From an uncultured Propionibacteriaceae bacterium (GTDB taxonomy: Bacteria; Actinomycetota; Actinomycetes; Propionibacteriales; Propionibacteriaceae): DNA of 40,308 nucleotides. The notes beneath the pieces were generated by a model, which was not told the DNA's origin, did no database searches, and saw only the letters and a list, made by a program, of their open reading frames with translations. The translations under genes were made by a program, and so were the position numbers. The stretch is from assembly GCA_937988865.1 (NCBI GenBank), contig CALKHV010000010.1, forward strand, positions 1-40,308. The letters run 5' to 3'. Positions within the stretch are counted from its first letter, which is position 1; every line of letters begins with the position of its first letter. Shown here in pieces: positions 1 through 7,419 of this stretch.

Positions 1-523
1 TCTTCGACCACGCATCGTTGGACGCGATGAACACCGGGATGCAGTTCACGAAGCCACAGCCCGCCTCGATGGCGGCGTTCGCGTAGAACTCGGTCGCGAG
101 CGTCGACCCCACGGGGAGGTAGTTGACCACGATCTCGGCTCCGGCCGCCTTCAGCGCGGCTACGACGTCCACGGCCTCCTGGGCGTCGTCGGTGGGAACG
201 AGTTCGGCCGTGTACTTGTTGACACCGTCCAACCGCGGCCCCTTCTGCACCGTCACGCCGGTCGCGGGGACCTGGGCGAAGACGGTGGTGTTGTTCGGAG
301 CGATGTAGATGGCCTCGGCGACGTCCTTGCCGACCTTGTCGGCGTTGACGTCGAAAGCGGCCACGATCTCGATGTCACGCACGTGGTAGCCGCCGAAGTT
401 GGCGTGCATGAGGCCGGGGATGTCCTCGTCATCACGGGCGTCCTTGTAGAATTCGATGCCCTGGATGAGGGACGACGCACAGTTGCCGACCCCCACGACT
501 GCGAGCTTGATCTTGCGGTCCAC
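1..523 (-). CDS. ino1: inositol-3-phosphate synthase (myo-inositol-1-phosphate synthase), partial
   Basis: The gene enters from its GTG start at 523 and runs off the left edge, so only about 174 N-terminal residues are visible. The protein opens with a Rossmann NAD-binding stretch (GVGNCASSL, about residues 11-19) and continues with segments typical of the short actinobacterial form (HANFGGYHVRDI, then NYLPVGS). The enzyme converts glucose 6-phosphate to inositol 3-phosphate, the entry to phosphatidylinositol and mycothiol. The GTG is preceded by AAGGAG at a good distance, so this gene has a normal leader, unlike many others here. The leader carries a duplicated 11-bp word. The C-terminal catalytic part lies outside the window. 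Confidence 0.9.
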   Translation of the reverse strand, partial: MDRKIKLAVVGVGNCASSLIQGIEFYKDARDDEDIPGLMHANFGGYHVRDIEIVAAFDVNADKVGKDVAEAIYIAPNNTTVFAQVPATGVTVQKGPRLDGVNKYTAELVPTDDAQEAVDVVAALKAAGAEIVVNYLPVGSTLATEFYANAAIEAGCGFVNCIPVFIASNDAWSK

Positions 524-530
524 GATTCTC

Positions 531-555
531 CTTGTTCGATGTGACTTGTTCGATG
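531..555 (-). repeat. 11-bp direct repeat in the ino1 leader
   Basis: CTTGTTCGATG occurs at 531-541 and again at 545-555 (14-bp period), directly upstream of the ino1 Shine-Dalgarno. It could be an operator or a simple duplication. Confidence 0.5.
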
Positions 556-654
556 GGACCAGGTGTCCCGGTGTGTCAGTCGAGGTCAGCGTAGACAACT
601 CTTGGTGCCGTGACCGGACTCTGGACCAACGGCCACGGGTCGACAGGCGCCTGG

Positions 655-684
655 CGTCTCAAAGTCGGCCCACCATTTGAGACG
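655..684. promoter_or_regulatory. 9-bp inverted repeat between ino1 and the peptidase gene
   Basis: CGTCTCAAA (655-663) and TTTGAGACG (676-684) are perfect inverted copies separated by 12 bases in the divergent intergenic region 524-745. The A/T-flanked arms without a T run look more like a regulator site than a terminator. No clear -35/-10 pair for ino1 was resolved. Confidence 0.4.
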
Positions 685-745
685 TTGCCGTTCGCTGAGT
701 GGGCGTCCCTGTTCGGATCAGGGTGCCCGGTGCCACGATGGGCCC

Positions 746-1459
746 ATGACCACGCACATCGTCGCGATGGGCGGCGGCGGTTTCTCGATGTCGGGCAACG
801 GCGCTCCCACCAGCATTGACAACTACCTCCTCGAACTCTCGGGCAAGTCATCGCCCCTGGTCGCCTTCGCACCCACGGCCTCCGCCGACGACCCCACCTA
901 CATCAATCGCTTCCTCACCGCCTACGGGACGCTGGGCGTCCGCACGATGATCCTCACGCTGTGGCAGGGCGCCCAGGCGTCCGTCGAACGACTGGCCGAC
1001 GCCGACGTCGTTCTCGTCGGCGGGGGCTCCACCGTCAACCTCATGGCCCTCTGGGACGCCCACGGCGTCTCGCGCGCCGTCAAGCAGCGGGCCACCCGGG
1101 GGGACGTCGTCCTGGCGGGCCTCTCGGCCGGCGCAGCCTGCTGGTTCGAGGGGTGCGTCACCGACTCCTTCGGCGACTTCCGCCCCTGGCGGGGCGGTAC
1201 GGGACTCCTGCCGGGGAGCTTCTGCCCCCACTTCAACAGCGAGGGCGGACGCGCACCCGTGTTCACGTCAGCGGTGGCGTCCGGGGTGCTCCCCGGTGGC
1301 TACGGCGTGGACGACGGCGCAGCACTGGTCTTCGCCGACGGCCGGCTCGTGCGCGGGATCGCCGAGCGCGACGGACTCGAGGCGCTGCGCTTCGACCCGT
1401 CCAACGAACCGACCAGCAGCGGGATCCTCACCGAGCACGTGCCCCTCGAGAGCCTCTGA
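746..1459 (+). CDS. peptidase family S51 (peptidase E-like)
   Basis: A 237-residue protein of the S51 family, whose members are cytoplasmic serine peptidases cleaving Asp-Xaa dipeptides or cyanophycin fragments. Visible are a glycine-rich start (AMGGGG), VLVGGGSTVNL in mid-protein, the nucleophile elbow GLSAGAACWFE containing the likely catalytic Ser, and the CPHF...YGVDDGAAL region. An in-frame start exists at 677, but the extra 23 residues look non-conserved; the ATG at 746 has a CACGAT box 6 nt upstream, matching the leaderless pattern of the window. It diverges from ino1. Exact substrate cannot be told. Confidence 0.8.
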   Translation: MTTHIVAMGGGGFSMSGNGAPTSIDNYLLELSGKSSPLVAFAPTASADDPTYINRFLTAYGTLGVRTMILTLWQGAQASVERLADADVVLVGGGSTVNLMALWDAHGVSRAVKQRATRGDVVLAGLSAGAACWFEGCVTDSFGDFRPWRGGTGLLPGSFCPHFNSEGGRAPVFTSAVASGVLPGGYGVDDGAALVFADGRLVRGIAERDGLEALRFDPSNEPTSSGILTEHVPLESL

Positions 1460-1488
1460 CCCTTTCGAGCCTCTGAGCCGGTTCAGCG

Positions 1489-1998
1489 TCACTCCAGGGC
1501 GGAACGGGGCTGGAGCCCCTGGCTTCCGAACAGCAGTTCGGTCATCTCGACATGGACGCGCTCCACGTCGGGGACGTCGGTGAGGATCACCGGGTCGTCG
1601 GCGATCGTCGACAGGTGGAGCGTGCCGCAGCCCAGCATCCGGTCGAGCAGGTGTCGCTCGTAGGTGACGTCGTTGATCCGCGCCAGCGGAAGGTCGTGGC
1701 CCGTCCGCGTCAGCAGGCCACGGCGCGTGATGATGCGACGATTCGTGATCGTGTAGGTGGTCGTCCACCAGCGGATGAACGGGACGAGCACCCACGCGAC
1801 CTTCGCGACCACGAGCACGGCGACGAGCGCCACGGTGCCCCACGGATTCCAGTCAGCCGGCATCAGGGCCAGGCCACCGCCGAGCATGGCCGCGAGGACG
1901 ATGAGGACGGCGACCGGTCCGATGAGTGCCTTGCCGTGCGTCCGCATGTGACGCACGACGACTTCGTCCTTGCCGAGGTACTTGGTGGGGATGCCCAT
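1489..1998 (-). CDS. PH-domain (bPH_2 / YdbS-like) membrane protein
   Basis: A 169-residue protein with two hydrophobic segments (about residues 24-46 and 52-73) followed by a bacterial PH domain recognisable by TTTYTITNRRIITRRGLL and the ending LARINDVTYERHLLDRMLGC. Family members are membrane-anchored proteins of unclear function. It follows birA on the same strand with a gap of about 40 bases. The M. tuberculosis homologue Rv3278c also lies next to birA, so the pairing is old. Confidence 0.75.
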   Translation of the reverse strand: MGIPTKYLGKDEVVVRHMRTHGKALIGPVAVLIVLAAMLGGGLALMPADWNPWGTVALVAVLVVAKVAWVLVPFIRWWTTTYTITNRRIITRRGLLTRTGHDLPLARINDVTYERHLLDRMLGCGTLHLSTIADDPVILTDVPDVERVHVEMTELLFGSQGLQPRSALE

Positions 1999-2038
1999 GC
2001 CCTCATGATCCCATCCGACGACAACCGGGCCACCGGCT

Positions 2039-2830
2039 TCACCGCAGGTGGACGACGTCTCCCGCCGCGAACGCGCGCGTACTGCCGTCGTCGAGTTCGA
2101 CGACCAGGCGTCCCTGGGGATCGATGTCAGCCCCGACCCCGGTCAGCGACGTCTCGGGATCGATGACGACGCGGAGCCGGCGTCCGATGCTCGCGCACCG
2201 CGCACGGTAGGCGGCGCGCACGTCACCCCCTGCCTCCCACAGGTCGAGCAGTCCCCCCATGGACGCCAGCAGCCCCGCGACCACCACATCCTTGTCGACG
2301 TCGAACCCGGCGAGCAGCAGGGACGTCGCGGTCGTAACGGGCAACTCGTCGGCCCCGAGGTGGGTGTTGATGCCGATGCCGACGACGGCGGCAGGGCCGT
2401 CGGGGGTCTCGACACGCTCTGACAGGATTCCGCACGCCTTGAGGTCGTCGACCAGCACGTCATTGGGCCACTTGAGCGACACCCGTCCCTCGGACGCCCC
2501 GGTCGCCGCGATGATCGCGTCGGTCACCGCCATGCCGATGAGGATCGAGAGCCACGCCCACTCCTGCATCGGACGCGCCGGCCGCACCAGCAACGACACC
2601 GACAGGGACGCGCCTCGAGGACTCGCCCAGCGCCGATCGAACCGTCCACGCCCGGCGGTCTGGTGCTCGGCGACGAGCACCCGGCCGACCTGGGCACCGT
2701 GCCTCGCGGCGTCCGCGAGATCAGCGTTCGTGCTGCCGGTCTCGGGCACGCACGCGACCTCCGTCCAGCGGGTCGACGGCCCCAGGAGATCGCAGATCCG
2801 GGACGCACGGGCGGGTGGAGAGGCAGGCAC
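2039..2830 (-). CDS. birA: biotin--[acetyl-CoA-carboxylase] ligase
   Basis: 263 residues. It activates biotin with ATP and transfers it to the lysine of the biotin carrier domain, here presumably in AccA3 (13027-14799). The biotin-adenylate loop TAGRGRFDRRW is at residues 58-68, KWPNDV at 120-125 and KACGILSE from 131. There is no N-terminal winged helix, so this is the class I, non-repressor type. The start is GTG at 2830, with TAGCAT 6 nt upstream, implying a leaderless mRNA. It diverges from accD5 over 78 bases, the arrangement of Rv3279c/Rv3280. Confidence 0.92.
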   Translation of the reverse strand: MPASPPARASRICDLLGPSTRWTEVACVPETGSTNADLADAARHGAQVGRVLVAEHQTAGRGRFDRRWASPRGASLSVSLLVRPARPMQEWAWLSILIGMAVTDAIIAATGASEGRVSLKWPNDVLVDDLKACGILSERVETPDGPAAVVGIGINTHLGADELPVTTATSLLLAGFDVDKDVVVAGLLASMGGLLDLWEAGGDVRAAYRARCASIGRRLRVVIDPETSLTGVGADIDPQGRLVVELDDGSTRAFAAGDVVHLR

Positions 2831-2836
2831 GCGATG

Positions 2837-2842
2837 ATGCTA
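2837..2842 (-). promoter_or_regulatory. -10 box of birA (leaderless)
   Basis: TAGCAT on the minus strand ends 6 nt before the GTG at 2830. Transcription would start at or next to the start codon. No good -35 is seen. Confidence 0.6.
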
Positions 2843-2896
2843 GCGAAAGGGTGAGACGTCACACCGGCCGGCGAGCGGCACGCGCGACAGAAACGC

Positions 2897-2902
2897 TAGT
2901 GT
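2897..2902 (+). promoter_or_regulatory. -10 box of accD5 (leaderless)
   Basis: TAGTGT lies 6 nt before the ATG at 2909. No Shine-Dalgarno precedes the ATG, supporting a leaderless transcript. Confidence 0.6.
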
Positions 2903-2908
2903 CGGGCC

Positions 2909-4483
2909 ATGGAGATCGACATCCACACCACTGCCGGCAAGATCGCCGACCTGGGTCGCCGCATTGACGAAGCCGTCCATGCCGCAGCACCAGCAGCCGT
3001 CGAGAAGCAACATGCCAAGGGCAAGATGACCGCAAGGGAGCGTGTCCTTGCCCTTCTGGACGAAGGGACATTCGCAGAACTCGATGAATTCTCGCGCCAC
3101 CGCTCCACTGCCTTCGGCATGGAGAAGCGGCGCCCCTACGGCGACGGGGTCATCATCGGCCTCGGGGCCATCCATGGACGCCCCGTGTGCGTCTTCAGCC
3201 AGGACGTCGCCATCTTCGGCGGCGCACTCGGGCAGGTCTACGGCGAGAAGATCGTGAAGATCATCGATTTCGCCATCAAGACCGGCTGCCCCCTGATCGG
3301 GATCAACGAGGGCGGCGGCGCCCGGATCCAGGAAGGCGTCGTCTCACTCGGGTTGTACGGCGAAATCTTCCGACGCAACACCCTCGCGTCCGGTGTGATT
3401 CCCCAGATCAGCCTCATCATGGGTGCCGCGGCCGGTGGCCACGTGTACTCCCCCGCCCTCACCGACTTCGTGGTGATGGTCGACAAGACCTCGCAGATGT
3501 TCATCACCGGCCCTGACGTCATCAAGACGGTGACCGGCGAGGACGTCTCGATGGAGGAACTCGGCGGTGGCCGGACGCACAACACCAAGTCCGGCAACGC
3601 CCACTACCTCGCCGCCGACGAGAGCGACGCCCTCGAATACGTGCGTGACCTCATCACGTACCTGCCGCAGAACAACCTCGAGGACGCGCCGATCTACGAC
3701 GAGAACGAGGTCGACCTCACGATCACCGATCACGATCGCAAGCTCGACATGCTCATCCCCGACTCGCCGAACCAGCCGTACGACATGCACGAGATCATCC
3801 GTACGGTCCTCGACGACGACGAGTTCCTCGAGGTCCACTCGCTGTTCGCCCCGAACATCATCTGTGGATTCGGACGCATCGAGGGCCGTTCGATCGGCAT
3901 CGTGGCCAACCAGCCCAGCGTGTTCGCCGGCTGCCTCGACATCGACGCGTCCGAGAAGGCCGCCCGATTCGTGCGCACCTGCGACTGCTTCAACATTCCG
4001 GTGCTCACCTTCGTCGACGTCCCCGGCTTCCTGCCGGGCGTCCAGCAGGAGCACCTCGGGATCATCCGTCGCGGCGCCAAGCTGATCTACGCCTACGCCG
4101 AGGCGACGGTGCCGCTGTTGACGGTCATCACGCGCAAGGCCTACGGCGGTGCCTACGACGTCATGGGATCGAAGCACCTCGGTGCCGACATCAATCTCGC
4201 GTGGCCGACGGCGCAGATCGCGGTGATGGGCGCAGAGGGCGCGGTCAACATCCTCTACAAGCGGGAACTGGCCGATCATCCTGATCCCGTCGCGAGGCGC
4301 AAGGAACTGATCGACACGTACAACGACGAACTCGCCAATCCGTACGTGGCGTCCGAGCGTGGGTACATCGACCAGGTCATCTATCCGCACGAGACCCGCG
4401 CCACGATCATCCGTGCGCTGCGTCTGCTGCGCACCAAGCGCGAGACCCTGCCGCCCAAGAAGCACGGGAACATCCCGCTGTGA
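2909..4483 (+). CDS. accD5: acyl-/propionyl-CoA carboxylase carboxyltransferase (beta) subunit
   Basis: 524 residues, full length for the family (PccB/AccD5, and the 12S chain of transcarboxylase). It moves carboxyl from carboxybiotin to propionyl-CoA or a related acyl-CoA. Visible family segments are the N-terminal KGKMTARERVLALLDEGTF, GGARIQEGV in the first crotonase-like half, and VDVPGFLPGVQQE plus ARKAYGGAYDVM-like sequence in the second half. The 3' end overlaps accE5 by 4 bases. The epsilon gene, birA and accA3 nearby argue for an actinobacterial acyl-CoA carboxylase rather than a transcarboxylase, although sequence alone does not exclude the latter. Confidence 0.92.
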   Translation: MEIDIHTTAGKIADLGRRIDEAVHAAAPAAVEKQHAKGKMTARERVLALLDEGTFAELDEFSRHRSTAFGMEKRRPYGDGVIIGLGAIHGRPVCVFSQDVAIFGGALGQVYGEKIVKIIDFAIKTGCPLIGINEGGGARIQEGVVSLGLYGEIFRRNTLASGVIPQISLIMGAAAGGHVYSPALTDFVVMVDKTSQMFITGPDVIKTVTGEDVSMEELGGGRTHNTKSGNAHYLAADESDALEYVRDLITYLPQNNLEDAPIYDENEVDLTITDHDRKLDMLIPDSPNQPYDMHEIIRTVLDDDEFLEVHSLFAPNIICGFGRIEGRSIGIVANQPSVFAGCLDIDASEKAARFVRTCDCFNIPVLTFVDVPGFLPGVQQEHLGIIRRGAKLIYAYAEATVPLLTVITRKAYGGAYDVMGSKHLGADINLAWPTAQIAVMGAEGAVNILYKRELADHPDPVARRKELIDTYNDELANPYVASERGYIDQVIYPHETRATIIRALRLLRTKRETLPPKKHGNIPL

Positions 4484-4713
4484 CCGGGCAGCCGAGCGAG
4501 ACCGGGCAGGCCGAGTTCTCCGTCGCGAAGGGCAACCCGACCGACGAGGAACTCGGCGCGCTGATGGCCGTTCTCCAGGCCTCGACGGCCGGGCACGTCC
4601 AGTCCCCGGCCGACGACCGTCCGGTGGCGGGGGGCTGGAAGTCGCACTACCGGCGGCTCCGGCGTCCATTGCTGGCCGGACGCGAGGGGTGGCGGGGCGC
4701 GTTCCGTCCCTGA
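4480..4713 (+). CDS. accE5: acyl-CoA carboxylase epsilon subunit
   Basis: A 77-residue protein starting with GTG inside the accD5 stop (GTGA overlap), so translation is coupled. The motif KGNPTDEELGALMAVL is the hallmark of actinobacterial carboxylase epsilon chains, followed by a disordered stretch and a C-terminal WKSHYRRLRRPL segment. Epsilon chains bridge or stabilise the AccA3-AccD5 complex. The small size is normal for the family. Confidence 0.88.
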   Translation: MTGQPSETGQAEFSVAKGNPTDEELGALMAVLQASTAGHVQSPADDRPVAGGWKSHYRRLRRPLLAGREGWRGAFRP

Positions 4714-4740
4714 GAATGGGCCTCCCCTGACCCGCACCTG

Positions 4741-4784
4741 ACGGACGCGTGGATCGTTGCGCTTGCGGCGAACCACGCGTCCGT
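4741..4784. repeat. perfect 12-bp inverted repeat (hairpin) downstream of accE5
   Basis: ACGGACGCGTGG (4741-4752) and CCACGCGTCCGT (4773-4784) are perfect inverted copies around a 20-base loop. The arms are built from the over-represented word GGACGC/GCGTCC. The position, 28 bases after the accE5 stop, suits a terminator, but no T run follows. Confidence 0.6.
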
Positions 4785-4808
4785 TGCGCTTGCGGCGAAC
4801 CACGCGTC
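4755..4808. repeat. 27-bp tandem direct repeat, two exact copies
   Basis: Copies at 4755-4781 and 4782-4808 are identical (begin CGTTGCGCTT, end CACGCGTC) and abut. The second arm of the inverted repeat at 4741-4784 lies in the first copy, so a second copy of that arm exists at 4800-4810. Two alternative hairpins could form. No further copy is seen in the window. Confidence 0.8.
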
Positions 4809-4885
4809 CGGTGCCGTCCGGTGTGCTTGGCTGGTCGGGAGTGATTCCCTGTGCCCGCGCGGGCACCCGAAAGGAAGGACGACGC

Positions 4886-5587
4886 ATGAGCGCCGTTGAA
4901 GACATCCTCAATGCCCTCCCACTTAACGAACTCGCCGATCAACTCGGCACCGACCCGGCCACCCTCACCCAGGCCGCCGGCCCGGCGATCACGAGCATCC
5001 TGGGCGGCCTGACGCAGAACGCGCAGACGGCCGACGGTGAACAGGCGCTCTTCGGGGCACTCGCGAACCATTCCTCGTCCGCCCTCGGGGACTCCACCGT
5101 GAACCTCGCCGACATCGACGTCGCCGAGGGCCAGAAGATCGTGGGCCACGTGTTCGGGGAGCAGGCGGACGGGGTGATCCAGACCCTCGGCGCGGGCACG
5201 GGCGCGGGGAGTGGGCTCGTCCAGAAGCTGCTGCCGATACTCGCCCCGATCGTGCTCGGCTACCTCGCCAAGAACCTCGCTGGCGGCAAGTACGGCGACC
5301 TGGTCGGCTCCGTGCTCGGAGGTGGCGGTTCCAGCGGCGCGGGTGGCGGGTTCGGCGACCTCATCGGTTCAGTGCTGGGCGGCAACTCGGGCGCGGGCTC
5401 CAACGTGCTCGGCCAGATCCTCGGGCAGGTGCTCGGTGGCGGCGGTTCCGATGCTGCGGCCGCCAACAACCCGTTCCAGCCCTCCCAGCAGTCGGGCGGC
5501 ATGCAGATGGATCCCGGGACCAGCGGTCAGGCCGCCGGCACCGACATCCTGGGCAGCGTTCTCGGGTCGATCTTCGGCCACAAGTGA
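4886..5587 (+). CDS. DUF937 protein
   Basis: 233 residues starting at ATG 4886 after AAGGAAGGA. Residues about 1-110 show the DUF937 pattern (ADQLGTDPATLTQAAGPAITSIL, HVFGEQADGVIQTL). The following part contains VQKLLPILAPIVLGYLAK and repeated GDLIGSVLGG blocks rich in Gly and Ser, ending in a Gln/Met-rich tail. There is no signal peptide. DUF937 proteins have no settled function; this actinobacterial variant is recognisable but uncharacterised. It stands alone between the tandem repeat and maf. Confidence 0.7.
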   Translation: MSAVEDILNALPLNELADQLGTDPATLTQAAGPAITSILGGLTQNAQTADGEQALFGALANHSSSALGDSTVNLADIDVAEGQKIVGHVFGEQADGVIQTLGAGTGAGSGLVQKLLPILAPIVLGYLAKNLAGGKYGDLVGSVLGGGGSSGAGGGFGDLIGSVLGGNSGAGSNVLGQILGQVLGGGGSDAAAANNPFQPSQQSGGMQMDPGTSGQAAGTDILGSVLGSIFGHK

Positions 5588-5604
5588 CGCTGTTGCCTCA
5601 CCAC

Positions 5605-5610
5605 TAGCAT
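5605..5610 (+). promoter_or_regulatory. -10 box of maf (leaderless)
   Basis: TAGCAT ends 7 nt before the ATG at 5618. It overlaps the in-frame upstream ATG at 5609, making that upstream codon an unlikely start. Confidence 0.55.
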
Positions 5611-5617
5611 GGGGCCC

Positions 5618-6256
5618 ATGCGCGTCATTCTGGCCTCCAAGTCACCGGCCCGGCTGGAACTCCTCCGCCGGGCCGGTGTGCACGTCGAGGTACTCGTCAG
5701 CGGCATCGACGAGTCGCAGGTCACGGGACTGTCGCCGATCGACCACACGCTGGAGCTGGCCACCCTGAAGGCCGAGGCAGTGGCGTCGCGGCTGAGCCCG
5801 TCGACGCCCACGATCATCATCGGGTGCGACTCGATGCTCGAACTGGAGGGCAGGGTTTACGGGAAGCCCGGCTCGCCCGAAGCAGCCATCGCGCGCTGGT
5901 ACCGCATGCGCGGACGTCAGGGCATCCTCCACACCGGACATCACGTCATCGTGCTCGACGGCGCACACCGCCGGACGTCGACGCGCGTCGCGTCCACGAC
6001 AGTGAACTTCGCCGACCTCTCGGACGCCGAGATCGCCGCCTACGCGGCGACGGGCGAACCACAGCGGGTCGCCGGAGCCTTCACGATCGACGGGTATGGG
6101 GGTGCGTTCATCACCTCCATCCACGGCGATCCGCACAACGTGGTCGGCCTCTCCCTCCCCCTGCTCAGGCAGATGCTGATCGACCTCGGGATCGGCTGGC
6201 ACAAGCTGTGGACCGTGCAGCACCAGGCCGCGTTCCCCAACGCCGAACGGTTCTGA
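5618..6256 (+). CDS. maf: Maf-like nucleotide pyrophosphatase
   Basis: 212 residues. Maf proteins hydrolyse non-canonical or methylated nucleoside triphosphates (house-cleaning). The start MRVILASKSPARLELLRRAG matches the family N-terminus, which is why ATG 5618 is preferred over 5609. Further motifs are IIIGCDSMLELEGRVYGKP with the catalytic Asp region, and GEPQRVAGAFTIDGYGGAFI near the C-terminus. In M. tuberculosis maf (Rv3282) follows accE5; here DUF937 intervenes. It converges with the lipoprotein gene, whose stop abuts. Confidence 0.88.
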   Translation: MRVILASKSPARLELLRRAGVHVEVLVSGIDESQVTGLSPIDHTLELATLKAEAVASRLSPSTPTIIIGCDSMLELEGRVYGKPGSPEAAIARWYRMRGRQGILHTGHHVIVLDGAHRRTSTRVASTTVNFADLSDAEIAAYAATGEPQRVAGAFTIDGYGGAFITSIHGDPHNVVGLSLPLLRQMLIDLGIGWHKLWTVQHQAAFPNAERF

Positions 6257-6676
6257 TCAGCCCTTCGTCCGTCTCAGGGTGAGTCCCGCTGCGGCCACGG
6301 ACGACGTGAACGCCGCGTCCCAGCCCGGGGCCGCCAACAGCACCGAGGTCTCGTTGTGGTCGCTCACGATGAACCCCATGGACGCCGCGTGACTCACCAG
6401 ATGGTCGACCACCTCGGACGCACGTCCGGGCGCGAAGAGCAGAACCACCACGTTGTCCTGGTCGACGACCTCGACGGGCTGCAGACCCGCCGGCAGCCAG
6501 AAACCGACCGGCCCGTGGGTCACACCGAGGGCGGTGAGGAGGACTGCGCCGGACGGCGCGGGAGCCACGCTCACAGCCGGCGTGGTCGTGGCTGCCGGGC
6601 TCTGGGTGGCTGAGCACCCCGTCAACGCGAGGAGGCCCGCGAAGAACCACGGCAGGATGCGGCGGGTGGCGTGCAC
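6257..6676 (-). CDS. small predicted lipoprotein
   Basis: 139 residues from GTG 6676. The N-terminus has basic residues, a hydrophobic run and the lipobox LTGC (about residues 18-21), followed by a Thr/Ala/Ser-rich linker. The mature domain has no motif I recognise; it is about 95 residues with WLPAGLQPVEVVDQDN and ends RRTKG. A TAAGGT box 6 nt upstream marks it leaderless. Expected to be anchored on the outer face of the membrane; function unknown. Confidence 0.65.
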   Translation of the reverse strand: MHATRRILPWFFAGLLALTGCSATQSPAATTTPAVSVAPAPSGAVLLTALGVTHGPVGFWLPAGLQPVEVVDQDNVVVLLFAPGRASEVVDHLVSHAASMGFIVSDHNETSVLLAAPGWDAAFTSSVAAAGLTLRRTKG

Positions 6677-6682
6677 GGCGCA

Positions 6683-6688
6683 ACCTTA
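6683..6688 (-). promoter_or_regulatory. -10 box of the lipoprotein gene (leaderless)
   Basis: TAAGGT on the minus strand ends 6 nt before the GTG at 6676. Confidence 0.55.
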
Positions 6689-6732
6689 GCCGGGATGATG
6701 AAGGCGCGGATCTACGACGAACTGGGGACAGC

Positions 6733-7419
6733 ATGGGCCACGGACTTCCCACGGTGCTGGTGACCGGCGGAACGCGAGGAATCGGACGCGCGGTGTGCGA
6801 CGCGCTCGCCCATGACCACCATCTGGTGGTGGGGGGCAGGGACGCGACCACTGTCGCGTCTGTGGTCGCCACCTACCCGAGTGCCGAGGGGTTCGTCGCC
6901 GACGTCACCGACCCGGACGCGGTCGCGCGAGCCGTGGATCGACTGGACGAGGTCTACGCGGTTGTCCACTCTGCGGGAATCTGGAGCGAGGGCAACGTCG
7001 CAAACGTGGGACGCGAGCAGTGGCGCCAGGTGTTCGACGTCAACGTGGTCGCCGTCGCCGACCTGACCCGACTGCTCCTTCCGCGACTGCGCGACGCGCG
7101 CGGGCACGTCGTTCTGCTCAACTCCGGGGCCGGGCTGACGGCGCGGGCCGGGCTGGGGCCGTACTGCGCGTCCAAGTTCGCACTGGTCGCCTTCGCCGAC
7201 GCCCTCCGCGATGAGGAGCGTGGCGTCGTGCGCGTCACCTCGGTGCACCCCGGCCGCGTCGACACCGACATGCAGGAAGAGATCTTCGCGCTGGCGGGTG
7301 AGCCCTACGTCGGGTCGCAACACATCCGTCCCGCGTCGGTCGCTGCAACCATCCGGCTGGCCCTCGAACTCGGACGCGACGCCAACGTCGACTCCATCAG
7401 CGTCCGATCGGGGTTGTGA
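6733..7419 (+). CDS. short-chain dehydrogenase/reductase
   Basis: 228 residues, a classical single-domain SDR. The cofactor loop TGGTRGIGRAV is at about residues 11-21, the strand-4 motif HSAGIW at mid-protein, the catalytic Ser in LNSGAG and the YCASK catalytic Tyr/Lys near residue 145. GGR after strand 2, with no acidic residue there, suggests NADP(H). The substrate cannot be inferred. The stop overlaps the start of the downstream phosphotransferase gene, so both are probably co-translated. Confidence 0.85.
   Translation: MGHGLPTVLVTGGTRGIGRAVCDALAHDHHLVVGGRDATTVASVVATYPSAEGFVADVTDPDAVARAVDRLDEVYAVVHSAGIWSEGNVANVGREQWRQVFDVNVVAVADLTRLLLPRLRDARGHVVLLNSGAGLTARAGLGPYCASKFALVAFADALRDEERGVVRVTSVHPGRVDTDMQEEIFALAGEPYVGSQHIRPASVAATIRLALELGRDANVDSISVRSGL

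Noticed and set aside
4755..4808. Possible CRISPR array
   Set aside because: The two 27-bp units abut with no spacer, there are only two, and no cas gene is present.
3344..5149. 601-residue open frame on the minus strand opposite accD5-accE5
   Set aside because: It is antisense to strongly conserved genes, has the composition of a high-GC shadow frame and no recognisable domain.
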